The position numbers and the translations under genes are program-made. The notes below the pieces were generated by a model that had not been told where the DNA came from, searched no databases, and saw nothing but the letters and a program-made list of their open reading frames with translations. A DNA stretch of 41,424 nt from Perkinsus chesapeaki (taxonomy: Eukaryota; Perkinsozoa; Perkinsida; Perkinsidae), in NCBI GenBank assembly GCA_013115145.1, contig JAAPAO010000302.1:1-41424 (forward strand). The letters run 5' to 3'. Below, piece after piece: positions 32,456 to 41,424 of the stretch (position 1 is the stretch's first letter; each line of letters starts with the position of its first letter).

Positions 32456-35150
32456 TTATTCAGCCTCCCATGGCTCACCCTCGTCGCATCCACCGAATTC
32501 GAGCGACATTCCTGTAGTCTTCAGTATCGACACTATCGGACTTGCTATTCAGGAGGCGCATTTTCTCTTGTGTCTTGGCAAAGTCGCGACACTCCAAATA
32601 GAAAAGCTTCGAGGCAACAAACCCAAGGCACTGAGCGCGAGTATCTTGCTATTCGCCGATGGGACTTTACCTGAGCTCCTCTAATAGCCCACCACTCCTT
32701 TATAGAGTCCTTATATGAATGACAGCTGGCCTGGTCATCTTGGTAGTAACAGTCCCACCTACACGGGCTAGTGATAGATAGCGTTGAAGATCGATCTCAC
32801 AGGCATATGGTGCCACCTAGGCCCAAGCCAATAGTGGTCAGCTTCAGCGCACTCATTAACAAGACGTCACTATCAACAAAAACAACTGCTAAACGGAAAT
32901 CTTAGATAGTCTCAACCTGGCGGAGTCAACCATCAAGACCAACCAGAATTTTACCGCATGCCGTCATGCATGGCGAGTAGATATAAAATACTGTCGGCTT
33001 GCACTACTGGGGCTCTAATATAGATACGATAGCAATGATGCGCTGGTAAAGTATGTAAAACTAATGCCAATGAAAGACGATCCGTTCGGCCGACTAATGG
33101 TCTTCTTTTGTTAGCATCTCAACCGTGCTTCTTAGTATTCGTGAAGGAAAGGTCCCCCCCTTTACGAAAGCATTTCTATCACCTAAACCAACGCAATATA
33201 GTGAATAGCAAAACCATTCACAGTTACTCAACGCAAGCCAGAATCAGTCAGCCAAATGGTTCCAGAAAAAATACACATATTATACACTATCAAGTTCAAC
33301 TGGTGGGGGCTCGGTGTCTGGACCCCCGGGTCGACCAAGTTTCCTGGCCTCGGCTTGCCGCCGCTCCAAGATGGCATTGCCTCCGTTCAGCGCTATTTCC
33401 CTCGTCTCCATCTGCATACATAGATATCTGAAAGGGAACACGAACTAGAAGTGACTCATATAATAGGTCACTTACTCTCCGAGTAGCACTGTTATGGTGG
33501 CAGCTGATACATGCCAAAACCACCAGGAACCTGAGAAAGAGAGGTTAAGAGGAATTCAGGTAATGAAGGTGAAGTACTGAAAATAAGTCTAATGGGAATC
33601 ATATAAGATACATTAATGATGTGAAGAGCGTTAGAGAACATATACTGATGGTACAATAATAGTATCATATAGAGTTGCCCACACCAGGCACCGGGTAAGA
33701 ATTCTAATTATGATAGTGCTGACGTAGAGCCTGCGTCACTACACCGTTTGAAGATCGAATTGATGAAAGTCAAGACCGAATTAATAGAAACCAAGAACAA
33801 ACTAGTTATTTGTGTAGGGCCGCCACACCAGGAAGAAGGGTATTATCCAAATAGTCGATTGAGCTTTTGTTGACGAGGTACGTCAACATCAACGCTCCCA
33901 AGCGTTGGTGACATTTGTAGGTCATGACCGATGACGTACAAATCAATACTTTTCAAAAGTGAAAAGGTGATGGTCAGCTCTGAAAAAGTTGATGTATGGA
34001 CAAAACCAGTCACTGCTTTAGTCAGTACTACAGCCGTGGGTGTAAAACTGTTTATACAGAATAAAAGAAGCAAGAGTTACCAGTGTAGGCGTCCTACGAG
34101 TTCCAGGCACAAGGCTATACATGGGAAGTTTCTCAGCTTGAGCCCTCAAAACGTTGAGAAAGTAGGACGTTCAGTCGCGTTGACTACCACAGCGAAATTA
34201 CCAGTATGATGGTTGGTCGGCTACCAGTTGACCTTCGTGCTGGCCAATGCCAAAACGCCAGTTGCGAGAAATGGCTTGTAAGTTGCAAGTTGTAACAATT
34301 AGGCTCAGCAATCAGGTCAGTCACCGCCGAGCTTTCGCGCTCGATTAAGCTAGAGCGCGTAGCCATCAGGCAATTGGCCCTATATTGGGAACCTTGTCTG
34401 TGGTGCTCTCAACCCAGGATGGGTGGCGAGTTATCACCCATCGCTCGATTAAGACCGTCAGGGCCGTCGTACAAAGTCTGACTGTGCTCGCCCAAAGACT
34501 TATCACATATTTCTTGGCGTAGTGCACTGCGCAATTGGACTGAGATCCCTCGAGAGTTCGCTTGGGTTTGGACCCTCCACTCTGGTCTCGTTCGGCGGAC
34601 TGGTCACTGAGGAATCGAGTCAATCTCGAGCTCTTCGCACAGTGTATACGCCGAAGCGAAGACGGTAGCACTCCAGACCCCGTTCCGCTCACCAATACCA
34701 GGCTGCAAGAGCTGCGGATGCAGATCTTTTGCACGTCCGATTGCACCGAGAGATGGAAGTCAATCTTTTGCATCTCTATGCTGGATGCACTCATGACACT
34801 AAGGATCCATCGCATAATTGCGAGGGCCTGTCACTTATTGGCCTGTGCAACGATGAGTGCACTATTAGGCACATTGCTCAGAGCTTCTGCGTTAGCTCGC
34901 CAATCAGGACCATCGTTATCTATCACGCAGTCAAGCAGTTTGTAAACGGCCTCCAAGCGGATCCGAATGATGTCCAAGGACCGCGAGCAAGCGTTCCATC
35001 GAGTTTCGCAGATAGCTCGAAGCTCTCGAGGCCCTAGAGTCGGGGGCGGTCGGCGGGGTAAACCATTTTCTGGGTACGCGCGCGGAAAGTGAGCAGGAAA
35101 TCGCTATTATCATACCTATTACTTGAAATCTATCATAAACTAGTAGTAAT
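32456..35150. other. Region without recognised genes
   Basis: Open frames at 34366-35113 on both strands are long enough to notice but carry no motif or consistent splicing that I can defend. Two neighbouring inverted repeats are present at 33868-33907, and a 7+10+7 hairpin at 34335-34358 (CGCGCTC/GAGCGCG). Confidence 0.4.
33868..33907. repeat. Two adjacent hairpins
   Basis: TGTTGACG (33868-33875), AGGTA, CGTCAACA (33881-33888) is a perfect 8+5+8. CAACGCT (33890-33896), CCCA, AGCGTTG (33901-33907) is a perfect 7+4+7. A 10-bp palindrome GGTCATGACC follows at 33920-33929. Confidence 0.7.
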
Positions 35151-35592
35151 ATGCATTACAATCCTCGCTGGACGCAATATCCTCAAGGTATTTTTAAGAA
35201 TCCCAGATTGCCCAGTATACTCCTCCTAGCGTTATTACAATACGAAGGCAATCGTCCCATCTCAATGGTCGTAGATGCCATGTGCCATATGTGGTATGTC
35301 ACCACAAAGTCCAGACACTTCTTAGCCCGTTCCACTATATATGTCAGAATTACGGACCTGAGCAGGTGGCGTACTCCCCGGAAGATCATCCACAACGCTA
35401 CATCAAGGGGCTCATGAGAACCAACACACTCGTCATTACCGAGCTCTCCGTTGTCGAGAAACCAATATTGTCATCGCGGAAAAACCGGCTCTAAGCACGC
35501 CACGCGATCCGTATTACGACGCTGAACCCGACTACTACCAAAGCTACAGGCACACCACACAACCGGTCCAGTGTACTAGCGGATATAACCAG
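35151..35592 (+). CDS. Possible Tyr-rich protein fragment (uncertain exons)
   Basis: Two exon-like stretches are suggestive: MHYNPRWTQYPQ at 35151, and NYGPEQVAYSPEDHPQRYIK continuing to about 35490. A third, PYYDAEPDYYQSYRHTTQPV, ends at a CAG|GTAATA donor near 35600. The shared Tyr/Gln/Pro-rich composition suggests one gene, but I could not join the first intron in phase. No family is recognised. Confidence 0.25.
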
Positions 35593-36450
35593 TATCAGGT
35601 AATAGCACGCCTGGGAAAGTAAACTAGACAGGGCCGAGGGGCGGGCTTACCTGCATTGCGAGAATCTGAACACATATGAATTTAGGATCGAACGTTTCCT
35701 TTCCGAAGAACCTTCCGCCGGCTGCCATGAGGGGATCAATCACATACTGGACAGAAGAGACTTTGGGACAACGCAAGAGGTGACGGAGACTGACGTGATG
35801 AGGAGTTTTTGTGATCGGAAATATACTAAGTGTAACTAAGTCTGACATAAACTACAGAGAGTCGGCTGCTCATTACAATCTTAAGGCTAAATCAAACAGA
35901 CTGATACGACATCAGTACCAGGAAGGGGTCCCGGGTTCGATCCCCGGCCGGGACACCGACGACAAAAGGAATAACAAGGAAGATGCGAGCGATAACGAAT
36001 TAATGCCGGTTGCTGCAGCTATTTACAATAGCCTGCCAGCTGCTCGGTGATGATTCAAGAGCCTAGCTTCTTGCGAGCTAGTTCAGTGCCATCAAAGCCT
36101 CTGGTCATCTGGCTCAGATCTATTCGGCTACTAACCTTAGCGTACCTAATAATGGCCGATAATGACCTATTATGGATATTATATATAGCTGTTATGAATA
36201 AATATATGTCACAGGTAGCATATGAGAGACTTCCTCGAAAAGTATATATAAAAATAGTAAATGAGAGATGTGCGTCGTAGCAATTATTAGTTGCTAGAGA
36301 CATTCAAAAGGCATCTCCTTTACGAGACAATCTTAATAGGTAATATCTAATGAGTGCTTCATCCTGGCGACTATTTGACAGTATCCTCTGCTCTCATGTT
36401 CGCCCACATACGATAGTGAGCACTCTCTAGGTCGTCGATGTTTCTAGACT
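35593..36450. other. AT-rich region without recognised genes
   Basis: A tRNA-like T-arm fragment lies at 35928-35955. From 36120 to 36330 the sequence is strongly AT-rich with no coding signal. Confidence 0.4.
35928..35955 (+). other. tRNA 3'-half-like fragment (box B)
   Basis: A perfect T-arm CCGGG-TTCGATC-CCCGG is followed by CCGGGAC-A, which would be the acceptor 3' strand and discriminator. The matching acceptor GTCCCGG does not sit about 70 nt upstream but overlaps the T-arm, and no D- or anticodon arms are found. So this is not a complete tRNA; a SINE-like or decayed tRNA remnant is possible. Confidence 0.45.
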
Positions 36451-37200
36451 CTAACGAGATCCCACGGCCCTGCCGAATTCACCAGCGCTTCCCTTTATGC
36501 AGTACCCAAGTTTTTCCCAGAACTTCGCCACAGTCTCATCCTGCATCTCCACATAGGCTGTTCGGCATTCCCTATGCTTCCTCAACCATTGGCAGAGCGC
36601 CTGGTCAAGAAGCCGGCCAAAGCCTTGCCCACGGCAGGAGAATGTTCCGCGACCTGAGCCAGCAGCTTTGGTAATTCCTTCGGAAACTATCTCCGCCTAC
36701 TTCTCTTGAACTTGAGCTCATCCGCAGTAGCAAAAAGCAGGATCATAGCGTCACGAGTGACAGAATCGTAACGGTAAAGGCAGGACGCGAGGACTACTGG
36801 CCGAGACTTGGTAGACTCCTCCTCATAAATCTGGAACGAAAAATGTGATAACATGACGCCCTTCGCTCCGCCTTACACACAGGCTTGCACAGTGCATACT
36901 GCAGCCCGAAAAGAAGCTCCTCTCGAAGAGTATTCTGAGCTCGCAGGAGGGGAAGTCTTTAAGGAACATCTCATAGCCGAGACACTTCCGATAGTCCGCC
37001 ACTACCTCTTGAACCTGTCACCATCCATCTCACCACCAACAGCAACGCGCTTCCTCCTACCAAGTGAAGTTGTCGGCTACCAGCGTTATCAAAGCACGAG
37101 GCTGCGCTTCTACGTAATCTTCGGCTTCGTCTGGTAGGCGCTTCTTCGCACGTGGCAAGGCGCATCGAACCCATGGTTTGGCATATCTGACCACCGACAT
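36451..37200 (-). CDS. GNAT-family N-acetyltransferase, multi-exon
   Basis: Acetyl-CoA-dependent N-acetyltransferase. ATG 37200 starts MSVVRYAKPWVRCALPRAKK; an intron follows AQPRALITL. Later exons give EVVADYRKCLGYEMFLKD and IYEEESTKSRPVVLASCLYR, then the diagnostic GNAT core: CRGQGFGRLLDQALCQWLRK (Q/RxxGxG/A acetyl-CoA loop and helix), AYVEMQDETVAKFWEKLGYC (motif B with FW..LGY) and a stop at 36451. The substrate cannot be told from sequence. The N-terminal frame upstream of 37200 lacks ATG. Some introns between about 36680 and 36850 are inferred only from phase. Confidence 0.7.
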
Positions 37201-37412
37201 TCGAGCCTGGAGGGCACTCTGTAATAAGAGGACTGTCCATGATAGAGTTTGACCCAACGCTATGTTAATAGGGATGTAGGGTAGGCACCGAACTGTTGGA
37301 ACTCAGTCCGGCGAAGCCGTACAAGGTAGGCTCACGATGCGATACTAAATGAAGCGTCCCTATTGCCGGGTAAGAACGAGTAGAAATGTCAGTAGTATCA
37401 TCCGAATTTACA

Positions 37413-37484
37413 TAACCCCGGCGGGACTTGAACCCGCAACCTTCGGCTCCGGAAACCGACGCGCTTCCATTGCGCCACGAGGTC
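37413..37484 (-). tRNA. tRNA-Arg (anticodon CCG)
   Basis: A full cloverleaf of 72 nt on the minus strand. Acceptor GACCTCG pairs with CGGGGTT plus discriminator A. D-stem is GCGC/GCGC. Anticodon stem TCGGT/GCCGA has loop TTCCGGA, giving anticodon CCG. Variable loop is AGGTT; T-stem GCGGG/CCCGC has loop TTCAAGT. No intron. It decodes CGG. Confidence 0.95.
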
Positions 37485-37531
37485 TACGTATATCACCTCC
37501 CGTCAAGAAGCACTGATGACTAAGAAGCTGA

Positions 37532-38014
37532 TCACCAAACGCAAATCACCAACGAATATTTACGCCCTTTCATTTGCATGAAGTTGAGAGCACTCGAGAA
37601 TCTCCAGCTTAACCCGAAATTCGACTCCGACACAATAAATGTCCCCTTCCCGTCTACCTCTACAATATGACCTTTCATAGGCTCACACACCGTAGAACGG
37701 CTCGATCTCCGAGAAGCCCGATACCCTTGAGGAGCGGGCTTCTCGACATGCCTCTGATCTGCCGTAGAGGAAGCTTCTCTCTGCGGGAGCGCCGCATTGG
37801 ACTCGTCCAGCTTCGTCTTCTTAACCGCCTTCTTGCACGGAGCCTTCACGATGCTCTTCCGAGGTGGGGTAACAAACTTCTTGGCTCGAGATACAACCTC
37901 TCTCGCAGCGAGGCTAAGCAAACGCGGGCTGCACCGCGTTCTGAGGAGTCCTGAGTGTGACGGCATTGGGAGGAACCTAACCGGCTGAGGAAGGCCTCCA
38001 AGTGATGCCAACAT
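37532..38014 (-). CDS. Basic hypothetical protein
   Basis: 160 aa, single open frame from ATG 38014. The N-terminal half is Lys/Arg-rich (REVVSRAKKFVTPPRKSIVK, CKKAVKKTKLDES) and probably disordered, compatible with nucleic-acid binding or a nuclear signal. The C-terminal part (MKGHIVEVDGKGTFIVSESN) is more ordered and beta-like. No family is recognised. It lies between tRNA-Arg and the BUD23 gene on the same strand. Lack of introns in this genome could mean the frame is real or fortuitous. Confidence 0.45.
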   Translation of the reverse strand: MLASLGGLPQPVRFLPMPSHSGLLRTRCSPRLLSLAAREVVSRAKKFVTPPRKSIVKAPCKKAVKKTKLDESNAALPQREASSTADQRHVEKPAPQGYRASRRSSRSTVCEPMKGHIVEVDGKGTFIVSESNFGLSWRFSSALNFMQMKGRKYSLVICVW

Positions 38015-38193
38015 GGGTAATTCAAAACAAGACTACTTTGAAGGAGTGCTAGAAACTAGATAAGGTTATCAACGTAGTAGTGAAGCTGTTAAGGGGAATA
38101 ACGTACAATATAACAGCGACTGGATTAGAACCGAGGCTTTCTCTTCCTTCCGGTGTATCTGAGAAAATAAGACGATAAGTATGAAGCATACAG
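38015..38193. other. Short spacer
   Basis: Nothing recognised; it becomes AT-rich toward the tandem repeat. Confidence 0.4.
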
Positions 38194-38296
38194 TAATATA
38201 TAAATGTAATGAGGAAGTGGCATAAAGATAATATATAAATGTAATGAAGAAGTGGCATAAAGATAATATATAAATGTAATGAGGAAGTGACACAAA
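38194..38296. repeat. 35-bp AT-rich tandem repeat, about three units
   Basis: Units begin at 38194, 38229 and 38264 with TAATATATAAATGTAATGA and continue GGAAGTGGCATAAAGA with few changes (AGGAA versus AGAAG). It lies just 3' of the BUD23 stop on the minus strand. Confidence 0.9.
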
Positions 38297-38325
38297 AGTA
38301 ACCTGAGTACGCGGGCCCAGATATT

Positions 38326-39732
38326 TTACTTCGAGTCATGTTTAACCTCTCGGCCCTGCAAACGATGCCGCTCCTTCTTCTCCTGTATCCAGCTACGAGA
38401 CTTCACAGCAGCCTGTAAGCAACTCAACATACCCCAGTCGATGAGCTCCTCCCTAGTACCCTTCCCTCGTGGATTTGATCTCTCCTCCGCAAGCCTTTCT
38501 TCCTGTTCATCCTCCCAGCGTTCTGAACCGCCGTATCGCCCTCGACCGCTGCGCCGCCAGCAGTGGCTGTCAAGCCCTGTGGAACGGCTCCGTTGAAGCC
38601 TATTGTAAAGAGAACCATAGAATTCAGCGACGCCCAACGCTAATAGAATCAAAGGAGCATTCATTACCTGCATAAAGGACGAGGAAATGTTTCTTAGCCT
38701 TGGACGAATGAGGGAAATCCACCACCAGACCGCCACCGAAACCCGAACGCATGGCAGCACTTGTAATCATTTCAACCTGATACAGAAGACGAGATGCTGA
38801 ACAGCTATTCGTGGGATACTTGCTGCTATTGTGGAATACGCAGACAGCCTCACCCGGAGGGATTGTTGAAGGGTTCCCTTACTACCTGTTCGCCACTCTC
38901 TGGATAGAACTGTAAGACAGCCCGACCGCCCTTCTTAAGGCAGTTGAACAGATCCTGGAAGAACTTCCTAAGTCGCCGATAGGGCTCATGACCTGACCAA
39001 CAGGCTACTACAAGCAGCTGTGATGATTAAACTTCACCCTTAACGTCCGAGTTGCAGAGCCACTGTAGAGCTGAAATCGATACGCAACCGTCAAAGGTTC
39101 CAGGACGGAAGCCGAAGCCCTGAATCATACAAAGTAAAGAGGAACTCGCAATACCACCGAAGACCAGGAGATTACCTGACCCATGTCTCCTTGGAGGAAA
39201 TCCCCGCTCTCATCAACCTAACACAAAATGAGTTATGAAAATGAGAGGCAAGGCCATATACTATATACGGGTACGCGTCATACCCACAAGAACTGACGCA
39301 ATTGTTTCCTGGAGAAGGACCCGTTACTACCTCTCGCTCAAGGGCCACGTTGAGCATTGCCGATGAGATATCCAGGCCAACAAAGAAGTGACCATGGTCT
39401 CCTAGAACACCACCAGAGATTCCTGATCCAACTCCCACATCGAGGATCTAACGAGACCGAATCTAAAGACAAGCCGCAACCAAGGAGTGCCTACCAAACT
39501 GGGCTCCTCGTCACTGAGCATCATAAGTTCGATGGCTCGCTCGGTCATCTTACTCTGGATGTCGATCATGCGGCTGTTTGCAGCATACCTACAAAATTAG
39601 GTGGCCATATGATGTACACAGAAGGAACGAGGGCCACGAAGTTTCCAGTCAAACGAAGATATATTACTTTTCAGCCATCTCCTCATCATAGAAGAACTCC
39701 GGCGGGGCGATATGCTCGGGCCGAGTCGCCAT
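38326..39732 (-). CDS. BUD23: BUD23-like 18S rRNA (guanine-N7)-methyltransferase, multi-exon
   Basis: BUD23/WBSCR22 methylates a guanine in 18S rRNA with TRMT112 and is needed for 40S subunit export. ATG 39732 starts [20 protein letters not shown], matching the family N-terminus. After an intron of about 79 nt comes [23 protein letters not shown] motif I reads [20 protein letters not shown] followed by [12 protein letters not shown]. Then [74 protein letters not shown] and the family-specific basic end [20 protein letters not shown]. Seven or more introns of about 45-115 nt keep phase. The stop is TAA at 38326. Motif I has GVGSG rather than GCGSG, a mild change. Confidence 0.94.
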
Positions 39733-40134
39733 GTTTGGAAGGGGAAGAAACCAATACTGTAGACTTCGTAGACTTACTCATGAAGACAACAAACCCGAAC
39801 GGACACAGATTCTCCGACTCAAGCCACGACGGCATAAGACTGGCGTTGAGTGAATACATACCGTTCCTTCTTTTGTGCATCGGAACCGGTGTGGGCACAG
39901 TTTGCTTCGGAAAGTGTGAAATTCACGCTGTGAGTTGAGTACGAAAGAGCGATGATCCGCCTGTAGATAGACCTGTAATGCGGCCGTATACAGGCGAGTT
40001 GGTAGAAATAGTTCCTAAGGTATGTATCTAACCAGCAAATATCGTTGAAGCAGTCGATAAGATGCACCGACACAAAAGAATTAGGTAAGGTCAACAGGTC
40101 TGCTCCACTCAACATGACGATGCTGAAGTTCCAT
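39733..40134. other. Intergenic, probably the BUD23 promoter region
   Basis: No gene recognised. The open frame on the plus strand through 39938 is mostly the antisense of BUD23. Confidence 0.4.
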
Positions 40135-40207
40135 GCCGGGATAGTCTAGCGGTTATGACGTCTGCCTTACACGCAGAAGGTCGCGGGTTCGATCCCCGCT
40201 CCTGGTA
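40135..40207 (+). tRNA. tRNA-Val (anticodon UAC)
   Basis: A 73-nt cloverleaf. Acceptor GCCGGGA pairs with TCCTGGT (two G-U pairs) plus discriminator A. The D-arm has GTCTAGCGGTTATGAC. Anticodon stem TCTGC/GCAGA has loop CTTACAC, giving UAC. Variable loop is AGGTC; T-stem GCGGG/CCCGC has loop TTCGATC. No intron. Confidence 0.95.
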
Positions 40208-41424
40208 TTTGTTCGCGCGAGGTCCTTTGGCACCGTGTCCAGTTGTGCTGCAACACGAGTCTACTGAGCTGGTATGGGGAAGGAAATGGTGCCAAATCCA
40301 TACCACCATCAGACATCATATACTATAGGTAATGTGGGTCAACTCAACTCCCGGAACGATTACCGATGATGTCACACTCAGTGGCATGCCATTCGAAAAC
40401 GTACTCAATTCAATGGACTTTCATTCAAGTTGAACAATCGTCTAATATCATAGAAACGGATGTGAAAAAACACGTTTACTATACAGATGTAGGCCGCAAC
40501 ATACGTTATTAATATCATACTCACATAATCAACAACATCAGTTCATGATATCGATACAGTATATGCACGCATTGGAGAGGATCTGGGTTGCTCTCGGTTT
40601 TATCGTCGAAAGCTCATCTTGAGCTAGAAGTCTACTCATGTGGACATTGTAAGCCTCATCTTTGGCTTCGAGTCACCATCTCCAACTCCAGAGCGCTTGT
40701 TGGATAAAGGCATGCAGATGAGAGACATACTTCATACTTCAACTGCAGAAGTGACTATTAGCTATGAAGGTTTTCAAAACTTCAGGTGCGGCTGACTTGA
40801 CTGAAGTGCAATTCCCTTTCCCCGTAATACGTATTTTGACATGAAATACTTGAAAAATAGGTTAGAATTCTAAGTTACAATGGGCGGAACAATCAACGTA
40901 TCAAACATGTTCACGCGCCGAACCATATACTCAGCCTACTCATCAGCTTTGCACTCAGATAAGTGAGATCCCTACCTTTCTGGTTTTGTCATTATTTACT
41001 GCTTCGAGGGATTGCTCTCCCTCTCGGACTCATTCTGCGGAGTCCCGTTCATCTCCACGGATGGTGGAATGCAGCAACACGCACAGTCTCCTTCCGCGAG
41101 GGAGTTAGGTGCCATACTTCACTAGTTTCAAACTTGTTACACGCCCTCGTTAACCGGAAAGAGCCGAAAGCATCAATCGAAGAGGTGCGCTAAAATAACA
41201 TGGACTACGACTACAGTGCGAACCAAACCGTTATGCAAATTCGTCTTTTTGGTATAACTTTTTTAATTTTATGACTTAGAACATTAAACTTGGAAGATAG
41301 CATGATGGTAACAGTTAAAAATAAATGCTGTAATATCATGACCGTTTCTCCAAATTCCGTTTGGAGTGGAAGTAGATACCAAACTAGTAGACCAACGCAA
41401 TACAACCTGAGGCGGTTGTGATGA
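40208..41424. other. Right-end region without recognised genes
   Basis: No coding region supported. A perfect 12-bp palindrome TTAGAATTCTAA lies at 40862-40873 and an 8-bp stem TGGTATGG/CCATACCA at about 40270-40306. Both fall within chance expectation. Confidence 0.4.

Noticed and set aside
34366-35113. Long overlapping frames on both strands as a gene
   Set aside because: Neither strand shows family motifs, and no set of exons could be joined convincingly.
39357-39938. A 193-codon plus-strand frame
   Set aside because: It is mostly antisense to BUD23 exons, which match the family in order and phase.

Overview
The window is nuclear DNA from a unicellular eukaryote. Genes are broken up by many very short GT-AG introns (about 30-105 nt where I could join exons in phase). 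Families include a polycystin channel, a tubulin polyglutamylase (TTLL1), a VPS10/sortilin receptor, nucleoredoxin and BUD23, alongside a tyrosine-recombinase retrotransposon. A perkinsid-like alveolate is my best guess, but that is inference; no marker here proves it. Exon borders were placed by eye from conserved motifs, donor/acceptor dinucleotides and phase, so coordinates of spliced genes are spans.

Layout. 824-5538 (+) polycystin-2-like channel; 5762-8060 (+) TTLL1-like ligase; 8440-9493 (-) two broken copies of a small secreted-protein gene; 10253-16112 (-) an apparently complete Ngaro/PAT-type (DIRS order) retrotransposon with Gag-like, RT-RNase H and tyrosine recombinase ORFs inside exact split direct repeats; 16464-16841 (-) the intact third copy of the secreted-protein gene; 16842-18810 gene-free but extremely rich in short palindromes; 18811-20603 (-) RGG-rich plus nucleotidyltransferase-like gene; 20797-22447 (-) nucleoredoxin-like gene; 22814-27248 (+) VPS10/sortilin-like receptor; 27947-28891 (-) secreted LpqC/feruloyl-type esterase; 29314-29370 palindrome array; 30048-32099 (-) unrecognised spliced gene; 32285-32455 (+) possible small mitochondrial protein; 36451-37200 (-) GNAT acetyltransferase; 37413-37484 (-) tRNA-Arg(CCG); 37532-38014 (-) basic hypothetical protein; 38194-38296 35-bp tandem repeat; 38326-39732 (-) BUD23; 40135-40207 (+) tRNA-Val(UAC).

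The most unusual signal is not a gene. At least 12 places carry a 20-bp block of one exact geometry: a 6-nt word, 1 nt, its reverse complement, 1 nt, the same word again (w-n-w'-n-w). The word differs at every site. Eight are perfect (116, 17234, 17524, 17631, 17806, 18258, 29314, 29351), four have one mismatch (8631, 17765, 18472, 29331) and two more have two (17310, 29522). About 0.0025 perfect blocks are expected by chance in a window this size. They lie outside recognised intact genes, cluster at 17.2-18.5 kb, and three are packed head to tail at 29314-29370. I know of no described element with this form.

The genes do not form a pathway. Cilium-related functions (polycystin, TTLL1) are neighbours at the left end, secretion and endomembrane functions lie in the middle, and rRNA/tRNA functions at the right.
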